Source: Bacteriovoracaceae bacterium | Lineage (GTDB): Bacteria > Bdellovibrionota > Bacteriovoracia > Bacteriovoracales > Bacteriovoracaceae | Length of the DNA: 37,237 bases | NCBI GenBank assembly: GCA_016784965.1 | Contig: JADHTQ010000045.1 | Coordinates: 1 to 37,237 of the forward strand | Reading direction: 5' to 3' | Shown: piece by piece, positions 1-9,132 of the stretch | How the letters are laid out: each line of letters opens with the position of its first letter | Numbering within the stretch: position 1 is the first letter of the stretch | Notes under the pieces: generated by a model | The model's input: the letters and a program-made list of their open reading frames with translations, nothing else | Told to the model about the DNA's origin: nothing | Database searches by the model: none | Translations under genes and position numbers: made by a program

Positions 1-104
1 ATACTTTTCTTTGTATAATAGGCCAACATTTATTGTTTGCAGACTGCTTAAGGAAAAATATCGTAAAAATGACCATGTCAATGACCAGGACAGGTATTTG
101 AAGA

Positions 105-1532
105 TCAGATCAAGTTTAGGATGAAAAATTCAGGTAAATTAGCTCTGCCGCCTGTGTACCTAAGTGCAGACCTCATTGATGTAGTATCTTTCATATTTAC
201 AAGACCGCGAATTATCTCTCCGCCTTTTTGTGCCCTAGCTGCACTAAAATTTAAACGCGTTATCATTTTTGTTGTTGCTTCCCCCGCGTGTTTCGCTACT
301 GTCGGCGATAATTTATTTAAAGCATAAGTTCCCCCAACAGTTCCAAGCTTCACCACACCCTTCTGCAGGCTCTTCGTCATAAACTTATTCGGATCTGCCT
401 CAAAGCAATAAATCCCCGCCTCACTAAATGCCGTTACGACCTCCTCTGATACTTTTCCAGCTACCTCCTTAGCAGCAATAATACTTGCTAATTCGGTAAA
501 CCCAGCTACGGCCATTTTTTTAACTACCCTACCCATCTTCTCTTTCAAAGAATTCTTCTGTGCTTGTACACTACCACCACTTCCTGACGAAGCGTGAGCT
601 TGAGGAATTACAAGGTCAATAATTTGGTACTGATCTAAAATTCCCTTGAGAGAAAATAGATCTAAAAAGTTCTCCTTTACGGGAGATATAGATGGTCTAT
701 AAACGAAGTATTCCTCTGATGCTCTGTCCACTGATGATGATGGTGATTCTTTTGGCCTAACACCAAGAGCTACTGTTGCACATCCTTCTTTTGGCAAAAT
801 AGTACAAGTGCCCATTCCTTTCGCCGTTACCTGGTCCATGTTCGCGGCAATCTGATGTGATTCTACTTCAGAAACTTGTGGTTTACTCATATCAGCTGCT
901 GCGGCCTTAACAGCTTTCTTGGTATCTTGGTAGAGCGCTATAACCATTTTCCCTACAACTTTACAATAGGATTTTATAGATGCTACCATAGGAATATCGC
1001 TCTGTTCGTAGTCTTTGCTTCCTACATTCGCAAACCACGCATCGAGGGTGGCATAAATCCGAGGTATTGCTTTTTGTACTTCTTTTATTCCTTTATTTGC
1101 ATTTTCTTCTACTTCAAGCTGTTTTGCTTTCCACTGTGCTACCCACATTTTTCCACAGATTGAAGATACATGAGCACAACTGGACTCACTCATAAAAAGA
1201 GTCCCCTGCTGGCCAGATACATTTGCCAATGTGCTCTCTGTTTGTGTTTGAACCGTTAGTCCTGCTGCAGCGTTCCTATATACTCCTTTAGCTTTTGCAG
1301 CAGCCGTTTTTGCCATAAGATCTGCAGTAGTTTGAGTATGTGCTTGCATTTGAGCCGAAAAGCCCATAGCAGCACATACTTTTTTATATTGTGGACAATT
1401 GGTGCCATTATTTACATCTGCAACTATCGTTCCCAACGACTCCGCATTTTTCATAAGCTGTTGTTTATCATTCGCCTGAACGAAACTTAATTGATTAACT
1501 AACACAGATAATAAAATTACCCATTTCGTCAT
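105..1532 (-). CDS. Secreted protein of unknown function (475 aa)
   Basis: I do not recognise a family. The N-terminus (MTKWVILLSVLVNQLSFVQA) is a good Sec signal peptide with cleavage likely after residue 20, so the product is exported. The mature part is alanine/lysine-rich and mostly helical-looking, with several cysteines (near residues 46, 53, 119, 126, 190, 243, 251) that could form periplasmic disulfides. Near residue 309 there is a short hydrophobic run ending in IPQAHA, followed by a Ser/Gly stretch, which splits the protein into two halves; the second half holds a long Lys/Ala helix region. The gene starts 2 bases after the stop of the upstream secreted gene on the same strand, so the two are probably co-transcribed. 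The Shine-Dalgarno sequence is weak (AGGT), which suggests translational coupling. No terminator is visible in the 104 bases downstream. Confidence 0.75.
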   Translation of the reverse strand: MTKWVILLSVLVNQLSFVQANDKQQLMKNAESLGTIVADVNNGTNCPQYKKVCAAMGFSAQMQAHTQTTADLMAKTAAAKAKGVYRNAAAGLTVQTQTESTLANVSGQQGTLFMSESSCAHVSSICGKMWVAQWKAKQLEVEENANKGIKEVQKAIPRIYATLDAWFANVGSKDYEQSDIPMVASIKSYCKVVGKMVIALYQDTKKAVKAAAADMSKPQVSEVESHQIAANMDQVTAKGMGTCTILPKEGCATVALGVRPKESPSSSVDRASEEYFVYRPSISPVKENFLDLFSLKGILDQYQIIDLVIPQAHASSGSGGSVQAQKNSLKEKMGRVVKKMAVAGFTELASIIAAKEVAGKVSEEVVTAFSEAGIYCFEADPNKFMTKSLQKGVVKLGTVGGTYALNKLSPTVAKHAGEATTKMITRLNFSAARAQKGGEIIRGLVNMKDTTSMRSALRYTGGRANLPEFFILNLI

Positions 1533-1534
1533 AT

Positions 1535-2746
1535 CTATCGACCTGTTGCTGTACTTGGTCCAGAAGTCTCCGAAGAATCACTTACACCTTGATCGACAAT
1601 ATTTTTTGGCCTTCTACCAGTTCCAATAACTTTTTCCACAGCTTTCTCACCACTTAACTTTTTCATAAAGTCTTTCCCTGATCTTACCATAGTGTTGTGA
1701 CAATCATTGGCCCTTTCAACGTATTGACACAGTTTTTTAAGATGCTTCTTATTAAAACATTTTTCATCTTGCCTTACGGTTTTAAGACGAGGATCTTCAC
1801 TGAAGGCCTTACTAAATTCGTGACAACTAACTTCTGGGAGATTTTGAACATATCTTGGATCAAATTTTTTATCGAAAACATTCAAAATGGTCTTGAAATA
1901 ACTTTCATTCATCAGACCTTTTGAAATTAAATATTTTTTCCATTTGAGCAATTTCGCCTTCAATTTATCAATATCACAATCCTTAATAAGTTTTTTCATA
2001 AAATCCGCATAATAGCCTTTTGTGAAGCGAGAACAATGTCCATCCTCTCTACTTTCATCACTTAAAAAAATTGCCGCGCCAAGAGCAGCTACACTTACAA
2101 CCCCTAAGCCTACAGCAACAGCAGTTGCCCCGAACAAAAAAGCTGCTACACCAAGAGTAGCACCAATACCAGCAACGACTAAATTATTGGTGATTGCATG
2201 TGCATCAGCGACTAACAATGATAAGAAATTACTAGTTTGCTTATATGGATTTATAGTTACCGCCTTAAAAAAATGATTATACTGTTTTTCAAAGTCATTA
2301 TGTGTAAAGGGATGGGAAATATTCTTCTGACCATTAACCGAATATATGCCCAATGTAGGGTTATGAACCTGAATACGCATTTTCCCAGTAGATTTTAATT
2401 TGGGACTAATTTTAATTTCTCCGCTCGCTGGATTCATCGAAACTAGGTAAGTCAGTTTTCCTGTGAAGCTTAATCTCTTTTTCAATTTATCTATAAATTT
2501 TTTACTTTTACTACCACTATAGAAAATTTTCATACTATCTAACAAATTATGTACTTTACTTTGGTCCAAAGTAATTTCATATTTTGTGTCAATTTTATTT
2601 ATGACCATATCAATGCTGCTATTAAGATTCGCAAGTGAAGCTTCATTACTAGTATCAATTTCGGTCTCACCATAGGACAAACCAAAACAAGCAAAAGGAA
2701 CAACAATACAAGATACAAAAAGTATGTATAACCATTTATTCTTCAT
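1535..2746 (-). CDS. Secreted or membrane-associated protein of unknown function (403 aa)
   Basis: I do not recognise a family. It begins with a signal peptide (residues 1 to about 25, MKNKWLYILFVSCIVVPFAC); Cys20 could in principle be lipidated, but the preceding residues fit a lipobox poorly. A striking internal segment at about residues 187-228 is Ala/Gly/Val-rich and long enough for two membrane passes or an amphiphilic hairpin; it directly follows the motif LLVADAHA. The C-terminal part (230-403) is Lys-rich, has six or more cysteines and ends in a Ser/Thr/Gly-rich tail. The start has a good ribosome site (GAGGA, about 7 bases before ATG). It is the first gene of a two-gene unit with the 475-aa secreted protein downstream. 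Membrane insertion or pore formation is possible from the hydrophobic segment but is speculation. Confidence 0.75.
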   Translation of the reverse strand: MKNKWLYILFVSCIVVPFACFGLSYGETEIDTSNEASLANLNSSIDMVINKIDTKYEITLDQSKVHNLLDSMKIFYSGSKSKKFIDKLKKRLSFTGKLTYLVSMNPASGEIKISPKLKSTGKMRIQVHNPTLGIYSVNGQKNISHPFTHNDFEKQYNHFFKAVTINPYKQTSNFLSLLVADAHAITNNLVVAGIGATLGVAAFLFGATAVAVGLGVVSVAALGAAIFLSDESREDGHCSRFTKGYYADFMKKLIKDCDIDKLKAKLLKWKKYLISKGLMNESYFKTILNVFDKKFDPRYVQNLPEVSCHEFSKAFSEDPRLKTVRQDEKCFNKKHLKKLCQYVERANDCHNTMVRSGKDFMKKLSGEKAVEKVIGTGRRPKNIVDQGVSDSSETSGPSTATGR

Positions 2747-2934
2747 CTCATTTCCTCTGTTATGACAAATATTGTCAGATGCCAGATTTGTCGCAAACTA
2801 CTCTTAATAATTCTAACAAATATTTTTACAAAAATGTTTTTAATTTTATAAAGGAAAGTTTTACGCTTTATTATTTAATTTTTTAGTTTGACACGGGGGC
2901 TAACCAGACAGAACCAGACAGTTTTTATAAATTC

Positions 2935-2961
2935 AAAAAAAGCCCCTTAATTCAGGGGCTT
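2935..2961 (-). terminator. Intrinsic terminator of the tRNA operon
   Basis: A 7-bp perfect stem (AGCCCCT / AGGGGCT) with a 6-base loop is followed, on the minus strand, by a run of seven T. It lies about 10 bases past the 3' end of tRNA-Glu, where the tRNA-Lys/tRNA-Glu transcript should end. Confidence 0.85.
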
Positions 2962-2970
2962 AGCGGTATC

Positions 2971-3048
2971 TGGTACTCCCAAGGGGATTCGAACCCCTGT
3001 TACCGCCGTGAAAAGGCGATGTCCTAGACCAGGCTAGACGATGGGAGC
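2971..3048 (-). tRNA. tRNA-Glu (anticodon TTC)
   Basis: The minus strand folds into a full cloverleaf. The acceptor stem is GCTCCCA with TGGGAGT (one G-T pair), the discriminator is A and CCA is encoded. The anticodon loop TTTTCAC is closed by a 5-bp stem (one G-T pair), giving anticodon TTC. The T-arm contains GGTTCGAATCC. The sequence is close to classical bacterial tRNA-Glu, including GGTAACAGGGG after the anticodon arm. It is the second gene of a two-tRNA unit. Confidence 0.97.
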
Positions 3049-3088
3049 GAAGTGTTTCCTACCATTTTGCATTACATTTTGGGTTGAT

Positions 3089-3165
3089 TGGTGATCCCGC
3101 TGTGACTCGAACACAGGACCCTCTCCTTAAAAGGGAGATGCTCTAACCAACTGAGCTACGGGACC
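3089..3165 (-). tRNA. tRNA-Lys (anticodon TTT)
   Basis: The minus strand gives a 77-base cloverleaf with encoded CCA. The acceptor stem is GGTCCCG with CGGGATC, the D-arm is AGCTCAGTTGGTTAGAGC, the anticodon stem TCTCC/GGAGA closes loop CTTTTAA (anticodon TTT), and the T-arm has GTTCGAGTC. It is the promoter-proximal gene of the unit, 40 bases before tRNA-Glu. Confidence 0.97.
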
Positions 3166-3189
3166 AATTAACTCCAACGTGTGCAGCAG

Positions 3190-3218
3190 ATGATAGGTTT
3201 TTTTAGTATTATTGTCAA
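3190..3218 (-). promoter_or_regulatory. Sigma-70-type promoter of the tRNA-Lys/tRNA-Glu operon
   Basis: On the minus strand a perfect -35 TTGACA (3218-3213) is separated by 17 bases from -10 TATCAT (3195-3190, 5 of 6 matches). Transcription would begin near 3183, about 18 bases before the tRNA-Lys 5' end. Confidence 0.85.
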
Positions 3219-3343
3219 TCGTAAAAATCAAGTTGTAATAAAGATATGGCCAATAATTAGTATCTCTAAAATGATATTTGCCACACCAACTTTAACGTAG
3301 TAACGATACAGGTTAAAAAAAGAGAACTGTTTTTGAGGGAGCC

Positions 3344-4669
3344 GTGAATAACACTATCGACCAATGTCCACAAGCTAAAAAGGTAGCATTTTATACCTTG
3401 GGTTGTCGCTTGAATGCAGCTGAGACCAGTACAATGGTAAATGATTTTGTAAGTAGAGGTTATCAAGTCGTAGAGTTTGGAACGCCTGCGGATGTTATCT
3501 ACCTCAATACTTGCACAGTTACAGGTAGCGCAGACTCTGCTTGTCGCAACATTATTCGAAGGGCCAATAAATCCTCTCCAGACGGTATTGTGGTAGTTGC
3601 CGGGTGTTATGCACAAATGGACGCCGATGCAATATCCAAGATTGAAGGGGTTGACTTTGTACTTGGCAATTGGCAAAAGTTTGATGTCTTTTCGTACTTG
3701 GATCAATTCCACAAAGATAGTGAAAAAGCAGAGACTCCAATTGTCAACGTCGACAAAAGCGATAAATTTATTGGGGCATCATCGGTACTTACAGGGGATC
3801 GCACTCGCGCCTTTTTAAAAGTTCAAGATGGATGCAACTATATGTGCTCCTACTGCATTATTCCCTTCGCAAGAGGTGGATTGCGTTCTATGCAAAAGAT
3901 GGATGCCCTAACTGCGGGGGCCAAATTGCTTTCTGAAGGATTTAAAGAGATAGTGTTAACTGGAGTGAATATTGGCGAGTATGATGATGATGGCAACAGG
4001 CTATCTGATTTACTTTTTGATATGCTAAAACTACCAGGACTCTCGCGGCTGCGCCTATCATCCATTGAACCAAATACTGTCACAGATGAAATTTTAGGCC
4101 TATTTCAAAGCAATACAAATTTTATGGATCATTTCCACCTACCTTTGCAAAGTGGAGATAATGGCGTTTTAAAAGGCATGAGAAGAAGGTACACTACCTC
4201 TGACTTTATTAGTGTTGTTAGTAGAATTAAGTCTGCTTTGCCCAATGCAACTATTGGTACTGACGTCATTGTAGGAACTCCGGGTGAGTCAGATGAGCAG
4301 TTTGAAAACACCTATAAATTGATTGAGAGTTTACCAATCACCCATCTTCACGTTTTTCCCTACTCCCCAAGAAAGGAAACTGCTGCCGCTGCAATGCCAA
4401 ACCAGGTTCATGGCACAATTAAAAAGAAAAGAGCAAAAAAATTGATTGAGCTTGGGCAACAGAAGCTTGCGGATTTTTGCCAAGAGATGGTAGGAACTGA
4501 GACGACAGTATTGTTTGAAAAAGATGACAAAAATGGATTGCCTGAGGGGCACACGAGCAATTTTATAAAAGTTAAGCTTATGAGAGAGGTAGCCGGCCTG
4601 CAAAATCAAATTAGAAAGGTCAAAGTCTATAAATATATCGATAATACACTTTTTGCGACTCTGCTATAA
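3344..4669 (+). CDS. mtaB: tRNA t6A37 methylthiotransferase MtaB
   Basis: This radical-SAM enzyme adds a methylthio group to N6-threonylcarbamoyladenosine at position 37 of tRNAs reading ANN codons. The order of domains is typical: an N-terminal methylthiotransferase domain with three cluster cysteines (in TLGCRLN, LNTCTVTG and VAGCYAQ), a radical-SAM core with CNYMCSYC (CxxxCxxC) at about residue 164, and a C-terminal TRAM-like region. The length (441 aa) is normal. The motif TLGCRLN near the start and the short linker favour MtaB over MiaB or RimO. The start is GTG with GAGGGAG upstream. It is a single-gene unit, divergent from the tRNA-Lys/tRNA-Glu operon and convergent with hppA. Confidence 0.9.
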   Translation: MNNTIDQCPQAKKVAFYTLGCRLNAAETSTMVNDFVSRGYQVVEFGTPADVIYLNTCTVTGSADSACRNIIRRANKSSPDGIVVVAGCYAQMDADAISKIEGVDFVLGNWQKFDVFSYLDQFHKDSEKAETPIVNVDKSDKFIGASSVLTGDRTRAFLKVQDGCNYMCSYCIIPFARGGLRSMQKMDALTAGAKLLSEGFKEIVLTGVNIGEYDDDGNRLSDLLFDMLKLPGLSRLRLSSIEPNTVTDEILGLFQSNTNFMDHFHLPLQSGDNGVLKGMRRRYTTSDFISVVSRIKSALPNATIGTDVIVGTPGESDEQFENTYKLIESLPITHLHVFPYSPRKETAAAAMPNQVHGTIKKKRAKKLIELGQQKLADFCQEMVGTETTVLFEKDDKNGLPEGHTSNFIKVKLMREVAGLQNQIRKVKVYKYIDNTLFATLL

Positions 4670-4703
4670 AAAAAGAGGACCCAAGTTTTTGGATCCTCTT
4701 TTA
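4669..4703. terminator. Bidirectional intrinsic terminator between mtaB and hppA
   Basis: An A-rich tract runs into a stem (AAAAGAGGA-CC paired with GG-TCCTCTTTT, one mismatch) with a loop of about 8 bases and a T-rich tract. With A-tract and T-tract on either side it can stop transcripts from both strands, as expected for the convergent gene pair. Confidence 0.85.
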
Positions 4704-4729
4704 TATAATCAAAATATATTTAAAAATTC

Positions 4730-6736
4730 TTAAAGAAGTGGCGCAATAACTAATGCAACAATAGACATTAGTTTGACAAGAATGTTCATGGCAGGACCTG
4801 AAGTATCTTTAAAGGGATCGCCAACGGTGTCACCTATTACGGCTGCCTTATGAGCTTCGCCACCTTTTTTCTCACCTGGAACTTGACCCTGCTCGATGGC
4901 CTTTTTGGCATTATCCCAAGCACCACCGGCATTTGCCATAAACAGTGCAAGTAAAACACCTGTTACTGTAGCTCCTGCAAGCATTCCTCCAAGAGCTTCT
5001 TTACCTAAAAGAAAACCCATGACAATAGGGGCTAAGATCGCCACAAGGCCCGGTAGAACCATCTGCTTTAAAGAAGCAGCAGTTGCAATATCGATACACT
5101 TTTCAGTGTCAGGTTGCCCCGTGCCCTCCATGATCCCAGGAATTTCTCTAAATTGGCGTCTAACTTCTTCCACCATCATTCCAGCAGCTGCTCCAACGGC
5201 ACTAAGAGTATTGGCACCAACAAAAAATGGTAGGGTTCCCCCCACAAAAAGCCCGATAACTACTACGGGATTCATGATATTAATTGTCTGGAGTCCCACA
5301 GCGGTAGCATAAGCTGAAAACATTGCCAGAGCAGTAAGTGCGGCGGAGCCAATGGCGAAGCCCTTGCCGATAGCTGCGGTTGTATTACCAAGAGAGTCAA
5401 GACTATCTGTGATCTTTCTGACATCACTGCCAAGTTCACTCATCTCTGCAATTCCACCAGCGTTATCAGAAATTGGTCCATAAGCATCAACTGTCATAGT
5501 AACGCCAGTTGTAGCAAGCATACCAACTGCGGCAATGCCGATACCGTAAAGATCTGCAAAGTAATTAGCAAAGTATATTGAAATAGCGATAATCAAAATC
5601 GGAATTACTGTTGAATACATTCCAACTGCTAGCCCAGAAATAATATTTGTTGCAGGACCTGTTTTTCCAGCAAGGGCGATCTTTTTTACGGGAGAAAAGT
5701 CGTGTGAAGTATAGTACTCGGTTATTAATCCAATACTGAGCCCCGAAATTGAACCAAAGATCATGGCATAAAATGGACCCATCGCGAAGGGAAATACCGT
5801 GAAGTTCATGGCAGAAACAATAAAGTATGCTCCGATGAATAAAATGACTAGGGCAACAATAGGGGTAAACCTCAAGGCCATAGCGGGATCTGAATTTTTA
5901 AATACGTTCATTGCCAAGATTCCGAGCACTGAAGCTAATAGGCCAATGGTTACAATAAGCAGTGGCAGAGCAATTGCATTTGCATTATCAGAAGCTGCAT
6001 AAGTTGAACCGATAAACATGGTAGCTATAATGGAGCCAGCATATGATTCAAAAATATCAGCACCCATACCTGCAGTATCACCAACATTGTCGCCAACATT
6101 GTCAGCAATAGTGGCGGGGTTTCTTGGATCGTCTTCTGGAATACCAGCTTCAACTTTACCAACTAAGTCGGCACCAACGTCTGCAGCTTTGGTATAAATT
6201 CCTCCACCCACACGGGCAAAAAGAGCAATTGAAGAAGCACCCATGGCAAAGCCATTTAAGGCATCAATCGTTGTTTGGTTGGTGAAAAAGTAGAAGGCCA
6301 AATATACTCCAAAAAGACCAACTGAAGCAACTGTCATACCCATAACAGAACCACCAAAAAAGGCAACCGCAAGTGCTTTGCCTTGACCACTTTCAGCTGC
6401 AGCTTGCGCCGTTCTGACATTTGCTTTGGTGGCGGATTTCATTCCAATGAATCCACATAACATAGATAGTAGTGCGCCGGCGATATAACAGCTAGCAGTC
6501 AAAATTCCTAGAAATTTGCCAAGAAGAGCAGTGACAATAATGAGAAAAACCACCAAGATGGTATACTCTTTCTTTAAAAAGGTCATTGCTCCACGCTCAA
6601 TGAGTCCGGCAATATGAACCATTTTGGCATTTCCTGCGGGTAGCCTTGCTATCCAGAAGTATGTTGCCAGGGCGAAGATAAAGCCTGCAAGCCCTATAAA
6701 GGGGCTGTAAGATAAATAACTTTGTACGGATGTCAT
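4730..6736 (-). CDS. hppA: Membrane-bound ion-pumping pyrophosphatase, K+-dependent type
   Basis: This integral inner-membrane enzyme hydrolyses pyrophosphate and pumps H+ or Na+ outward. It has about 15-16 hydrophobic segments and the family length (668 aa). The hallmark DVGADLVGK is present at about residue 185, followed by the acidic loops ([20 protein letters not shown]) that bind Mg-pyrophosphate, and the C-terminal conserved [14 protein letters not shown]. The motif [10 protein letters not shown] has alanine at the position that is lysine in K+-independent enzymes, so a K+-dependent pump is expected. Whether it moves H+ or Na+ cannot be decided by eye. The start has AAGGAG ten bases upstream. 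It is a single-gene unit, divergent from murJ. Confidence 0.96.
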   Translation of the reverse strand: MTSVQSYLSYSPFIGLAGFIFALATYFWIARLPAGNAKMVHIAGLIERGAMTFLKKEYTILVVFLIIVTALLGKFLGILTASCYIAGALLSMLCGFIGMKSATKANVRTAQAAAESGQGKALAVAFFGGSVMGMTVASVGLFGVYLAFYFFTNQTTIDALNGFAMGASSIALFARVGGGIYTKAADVGADLVGKVEAGIPEDDPRNPATIADNVGDNVGDTAGMGADIFESYAGSIIATMFIGSTYAASDNANAIALPLLIVTIGLLASVLGILAMNVFKNSDPAMALRFTPIVALVILFIGAYFIVSAMNFTVFPFAMGPFYAMIFGSISGLSIGLITEYYTSHDFSPVKKIALAGKTGPATNIISGLAVGMYSTVIPILIIAISIYFANYFADLYGIGIAAVGMLATTGVTMTVDAYGPISDNAGGIAEMSELGSDVRKITDSLDSLGNTTAAIGKGFAIGSAALTALAMFSAYATAVGLQTINIMNPVVVIGLFVGGTLPFFVGANTLSAVGAAAGMMVEEVRRQFREIPGIMEGTGQPDTEKCIDIATAASLKQMVLPGLVAILAPIVMGFLLGKEALGGMLAGATVTGVLLALFMANAGGAWDNAKKAIEQGQVPGEKKGGEAHKAAVIGDTVGDPFKDTSGPAMNILVKLMSIVALVIAPLL

Positions 6737-6874
6737 ATGTTCAAACTCCTTGCTTTCAATAACGAGGTTTTCATTCTAATATGTAACAAACATTTATATG
6801 AAATTTACGGATCTAGAAGTTAGCATATTGAGTATCAAGCGTAAAATATAAAGTTAGAAGAATGAGTTATAAAT

Positions 6875-8464
6875 TTGAAAAAACAAAGTGACAATTTGGG
6901 CAATGCTGAAAAGCCAAACTCCAAAGTAGAAATTTTTATTGCTGCTCTTAAAATGGCACTGGCCACTTTCGCCAGTAGAATCTTAGGGTTAATTCGCGAT
7001 CAAGTAATGGCCGCACTCTTTGGTGCTAGCGGAACAACAGATGCTTACCTCTTAGCATTTAGAATTCCCAATATGCTAAGAGACCTTTTTGCAGAAGGGG
7101 TCTTTTCTTCGGCCTTTGTTCCCATCTTTACAGAGATAAAGCAACGTGATGAGCAGGAGGCCAAGCGCCTTTTATGGTCTCTGGTACTTATTTTAACCGT
7201 GGTCACTGGAGCAATTTCTTTGCTAATTATGGTATTTGCCCCCCAGGTCGTTGGATTGATCGCACCCAATTTTACTGAGGATGCAGATAAGTTTCAATTG
7301 ACAGTTCTAATGCTAAGACTCATGGCTCCATTTCTCACTTTCGTCTCCTTGGCAGCCGTTTTTATGGGGGTTCTCAATACTTTAAAAATATTTTTTATTC
7401 CCTCCTTGGCCCCGGCTTTTTTCAACGTAGTCATGATTGTATGTTTACTGACACTGCCCAATCTTTTACAGCAGCGTGGAATACATGGAGCGGTAGCTAT
7501 GGCACTAGGAGTTATTGGCGGAGGATTGATACAGCTTCTCATCCAATTGCCACTGATCTTCAAAAGGCATTTTGGGCCCACAGGTCCCATAAATATATTT
7601 TCAACTCATATCAAAAGAGTGATCAACAGGATTGGAATTGGGACGATTGGTGTAGCTTCTACACAGATCAACGTCCTGGTAAATACTATTATTGCTTCCA
7701 GTTCGGGAGTGGGGGCGATCTCATGGCTAAACTACGCCTTTCGACTTTTTCAGTTTCCAGTAGGTGTCCTAAGTGTTTCCATCGCGGGCTCTAATTTAGT
7801 CCATTTTAGCGAAGCGTGGAAAAAGGGTGATCGCGACAGGGCCATTTCTTATTTACAATTTAGCTATTTACTCTCACTACTAGTGATGATCCCATCTTGC
7901 TTTTTGCTATACTCTCTAAGTGCTCAGACAATTCACTTAATTTTTGAAAGGGGACAATTTGTTCACGCTTACACATTGAAGTGCTCAGGAGCATTAGAGT
8001 ATTATCTTTTTGGATTACCATTTTATGGCTTTTACAAGATTTTTGGTCCCACTCTTTATGCAATGGATCGCCCCAAACAAGTTGTACTAATTTCTATTTG
8101 CTCCATAACCGTAAACATTGTTTTTTGCATTATTTGTACACCGCTCTACGGATTTGAAATGTTGGCCCTAGGAGTCAGTTTGTCGATGTTTATTAATTCA
8201 TCAGCACAGGGCTTCTATCTTAAAAAATTATTGGCACTTCCTTGGAGCTTTTTTATAAACCTTAGAGTTTTTAAAATTATTATTTCTGGTGTGGTGTGTT
8301 TTGTTTTAGTGCAGTATTTGGCCAGTAACTATTTTGATTACCAGTTAAGCTTTATGACCAAAATTGTCCGCTTTTGCATGATCGGGAGTGCGGGGGCGGG
8401 GATTTACTTGATTATGCTCTTAATCATGGGAGAATATAAATTAGTTCGAAGAAGTTGCTTGTAG
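6875..8464 (+). CDS. murJ: Lipid II flippase MurJ (MviN family)
   Basis: MurJ moves lipid II across the inner membrane for peptidoglycan synthesis. The protein (529 aa) has about 14 hydrophobic segments and the family's N-terminal signature: SRILGLIRDQVMAALFG followed by GTTDAYLLAFRIPNMLRDL, with the conserved Arg and Asp residues of the central cavity. The start is TTG at 6875; the ribosome site is poor and no in-frame ATG lies before the conserved region, so the exact start is uncertain. A DUF507-like gene follows after 61 bases and may share the transcript. The pathway links to PBP1A at 19392-22157. Confidence 0.95.
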   Translation: MKKQSDNLGNAEKPNSKVEIFIAALKMALATFASRILGLIRDQVMAALFGASGTTDAYLLAFRIPNMLRDLFAEGVFSSAFVPIFTEIKQRDEQEAKRLLWSLVLILTVVTGAISLLIMVFAPQVVGLIAPNFTEDADKFQLTVLMLRLMAPFLTFVSLAAVFMGVLNTLKIFFIPSLAPAFFNVVMIVCLLTLPNLLQQRGIHGAVAMALGVIGGGLIQLLIQLPLIFKRHFGPTGPINIFSTHIKRVINRIGIGTIGVASTQINVLVNTIIASSSGVGAISWLNYAFRLFQFPVGVLSVSIAGSNLVHFSEAWKKGDRDRAISYLQFSYLLSLLVMIPSCFLLYSLSAQTIHLIFERGQFVHAYTLKCSGALEYYLFGLPFYGFYKIFGPTLYAMDRPKQVVLISICSITVNIVFCIICTPLYGFEMLALGVSLSMFINSSAQGFYLKKLLALPWSFFINLRVFKIIISGVVCFVLVQYLASNYFDYQLSFMTKIVRFCMIGSAGAGIYLIMLLIMGEYKLVRRSCL

Positions 8465-8525
8465 GACCATTTAGAAATGTTGTAACATTAACGATGGATA
8501 AGATGGATTTTTTTAGGATGTATCG

Positions 8526-8972
8526 ATGAAAACAGATTTTGAAACTTTAAAAACTTTAGCTAATTACACGATTAATTTTCTAAAAGATGGTGGTCTAATC
8601 GATTTTAATATAACGAGAAGACTAGATTTAATTGAAGAGATGGCCACGGAATACGGAGTGAGCTTTTCGACTGATGAAGATATTCAACAACAGGCCCTAG
8701 AAGACATAGAAGACAAAATGGGAGAGAGTGCAATTCCCGAGGATATTACAGAGTCTGAAATATTCATCCACGCTAGAAAAGAAATAATCAAGTCGTTTAA
8801 TGGAGAGAATATAGCAGGCCTCTACTTGGTAGAATCACTTCACCAGATCGCTGTGAGGATCAAGGACTTTCTTCTAAATTCAGAGTTGGTTGACGATGTT
8901 TTTGGTACAGATGAGGAATTGATAAAATTTTTAGTCGACAAGATTAGAGGCTTCTCTATAAGGCGTGCCTAA
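8526..8972 (+). CDS. DUF507-like small acidic protein (148 aa)
   Basis: This is a soluble, acidic, mostly helical protein without signal peptide or membrane segment. The pattern of an N-terminal half (helix, LIDF, a predicted winged stretch) and a C-terminal half ending in LNSELVDDVFGTDEELIKFLVDKI resembles the DUF507 family, where a similar 'xxxDxELR' motif closes the protein. DUF507 has no known function. The start ATG has AGGA 8 bases upstream. It follows murJ with 61 bases between and may be co-transcribed. Family assignment is by eye and moderate. Confidence 0.7.
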   Translation: MKTDFETLKTLANYTINFLKDGGLIDFNITRRLDLIEEMATEYGVSFSTDEDIQQQALEDIEDKMGESAIPEDITESEIFIHARKEIIKSFNGENIAGLYLVESLHQIAVRIKDFLLNSELVDDVFGTDEELIKFLVDKIRGFSIRRA

Positions 8973-9032
8973 AGCTTAGTTTTCGTAATTACAGTTATTT
9001 GCAATTTTTCTTCTTTTATACTCCTTAATATA

Positions 9033-9060
9033 TCAAGTTTTCTTTAATTTTCTCCGATAG
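9033..9060 (+). promoter_or_regulatory. Candidate sigma-28 (FliA-type) promoter before the glycine-rich protein gene
   Basis: TCAAGTTT (7 of 8 against TAAAGTTT) is followed after 12 bases by TCCGATAG (6 of 8 against GCCGATAA, with the core CCGATA intact). The spacing is one base longer than the enteric consensus of 11. Transcription would begin near 9068, about 65 bases before the preferred ATG at 9133. Confidence 0.5.
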
Positions 9061-9132
9061 TAAGCAAGTAGAGTAATAGTAACAAAAATGTTAGGGTTTT
9101 TGTTGCTGCATGTAAATTGTCTGGAGAATACT

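Noticed and set aside
1-104. Left edge of the window
   Set aside because: It holds no gene start, tRNA or hairpin that I can see; only a short repeat of AATGACCA.
2902-2921. Two tandem copies of AACCAGACAG
   Set aside because: Only two 10-base units in a short spacer after the tRNA terminator; too short to call a regulatory array.
2747-2934. Gap between the secreted-protein operon and the tRNA terminator
   Set aside because: AT-rich spacer that should hold the promoter of the secreted pair, but no element good enough to annotate was found.
4896-5312. Open frame opposite hppA
   Set aside because: It is the antisense of conserved membrane segments of hppA, with no ribosome site.
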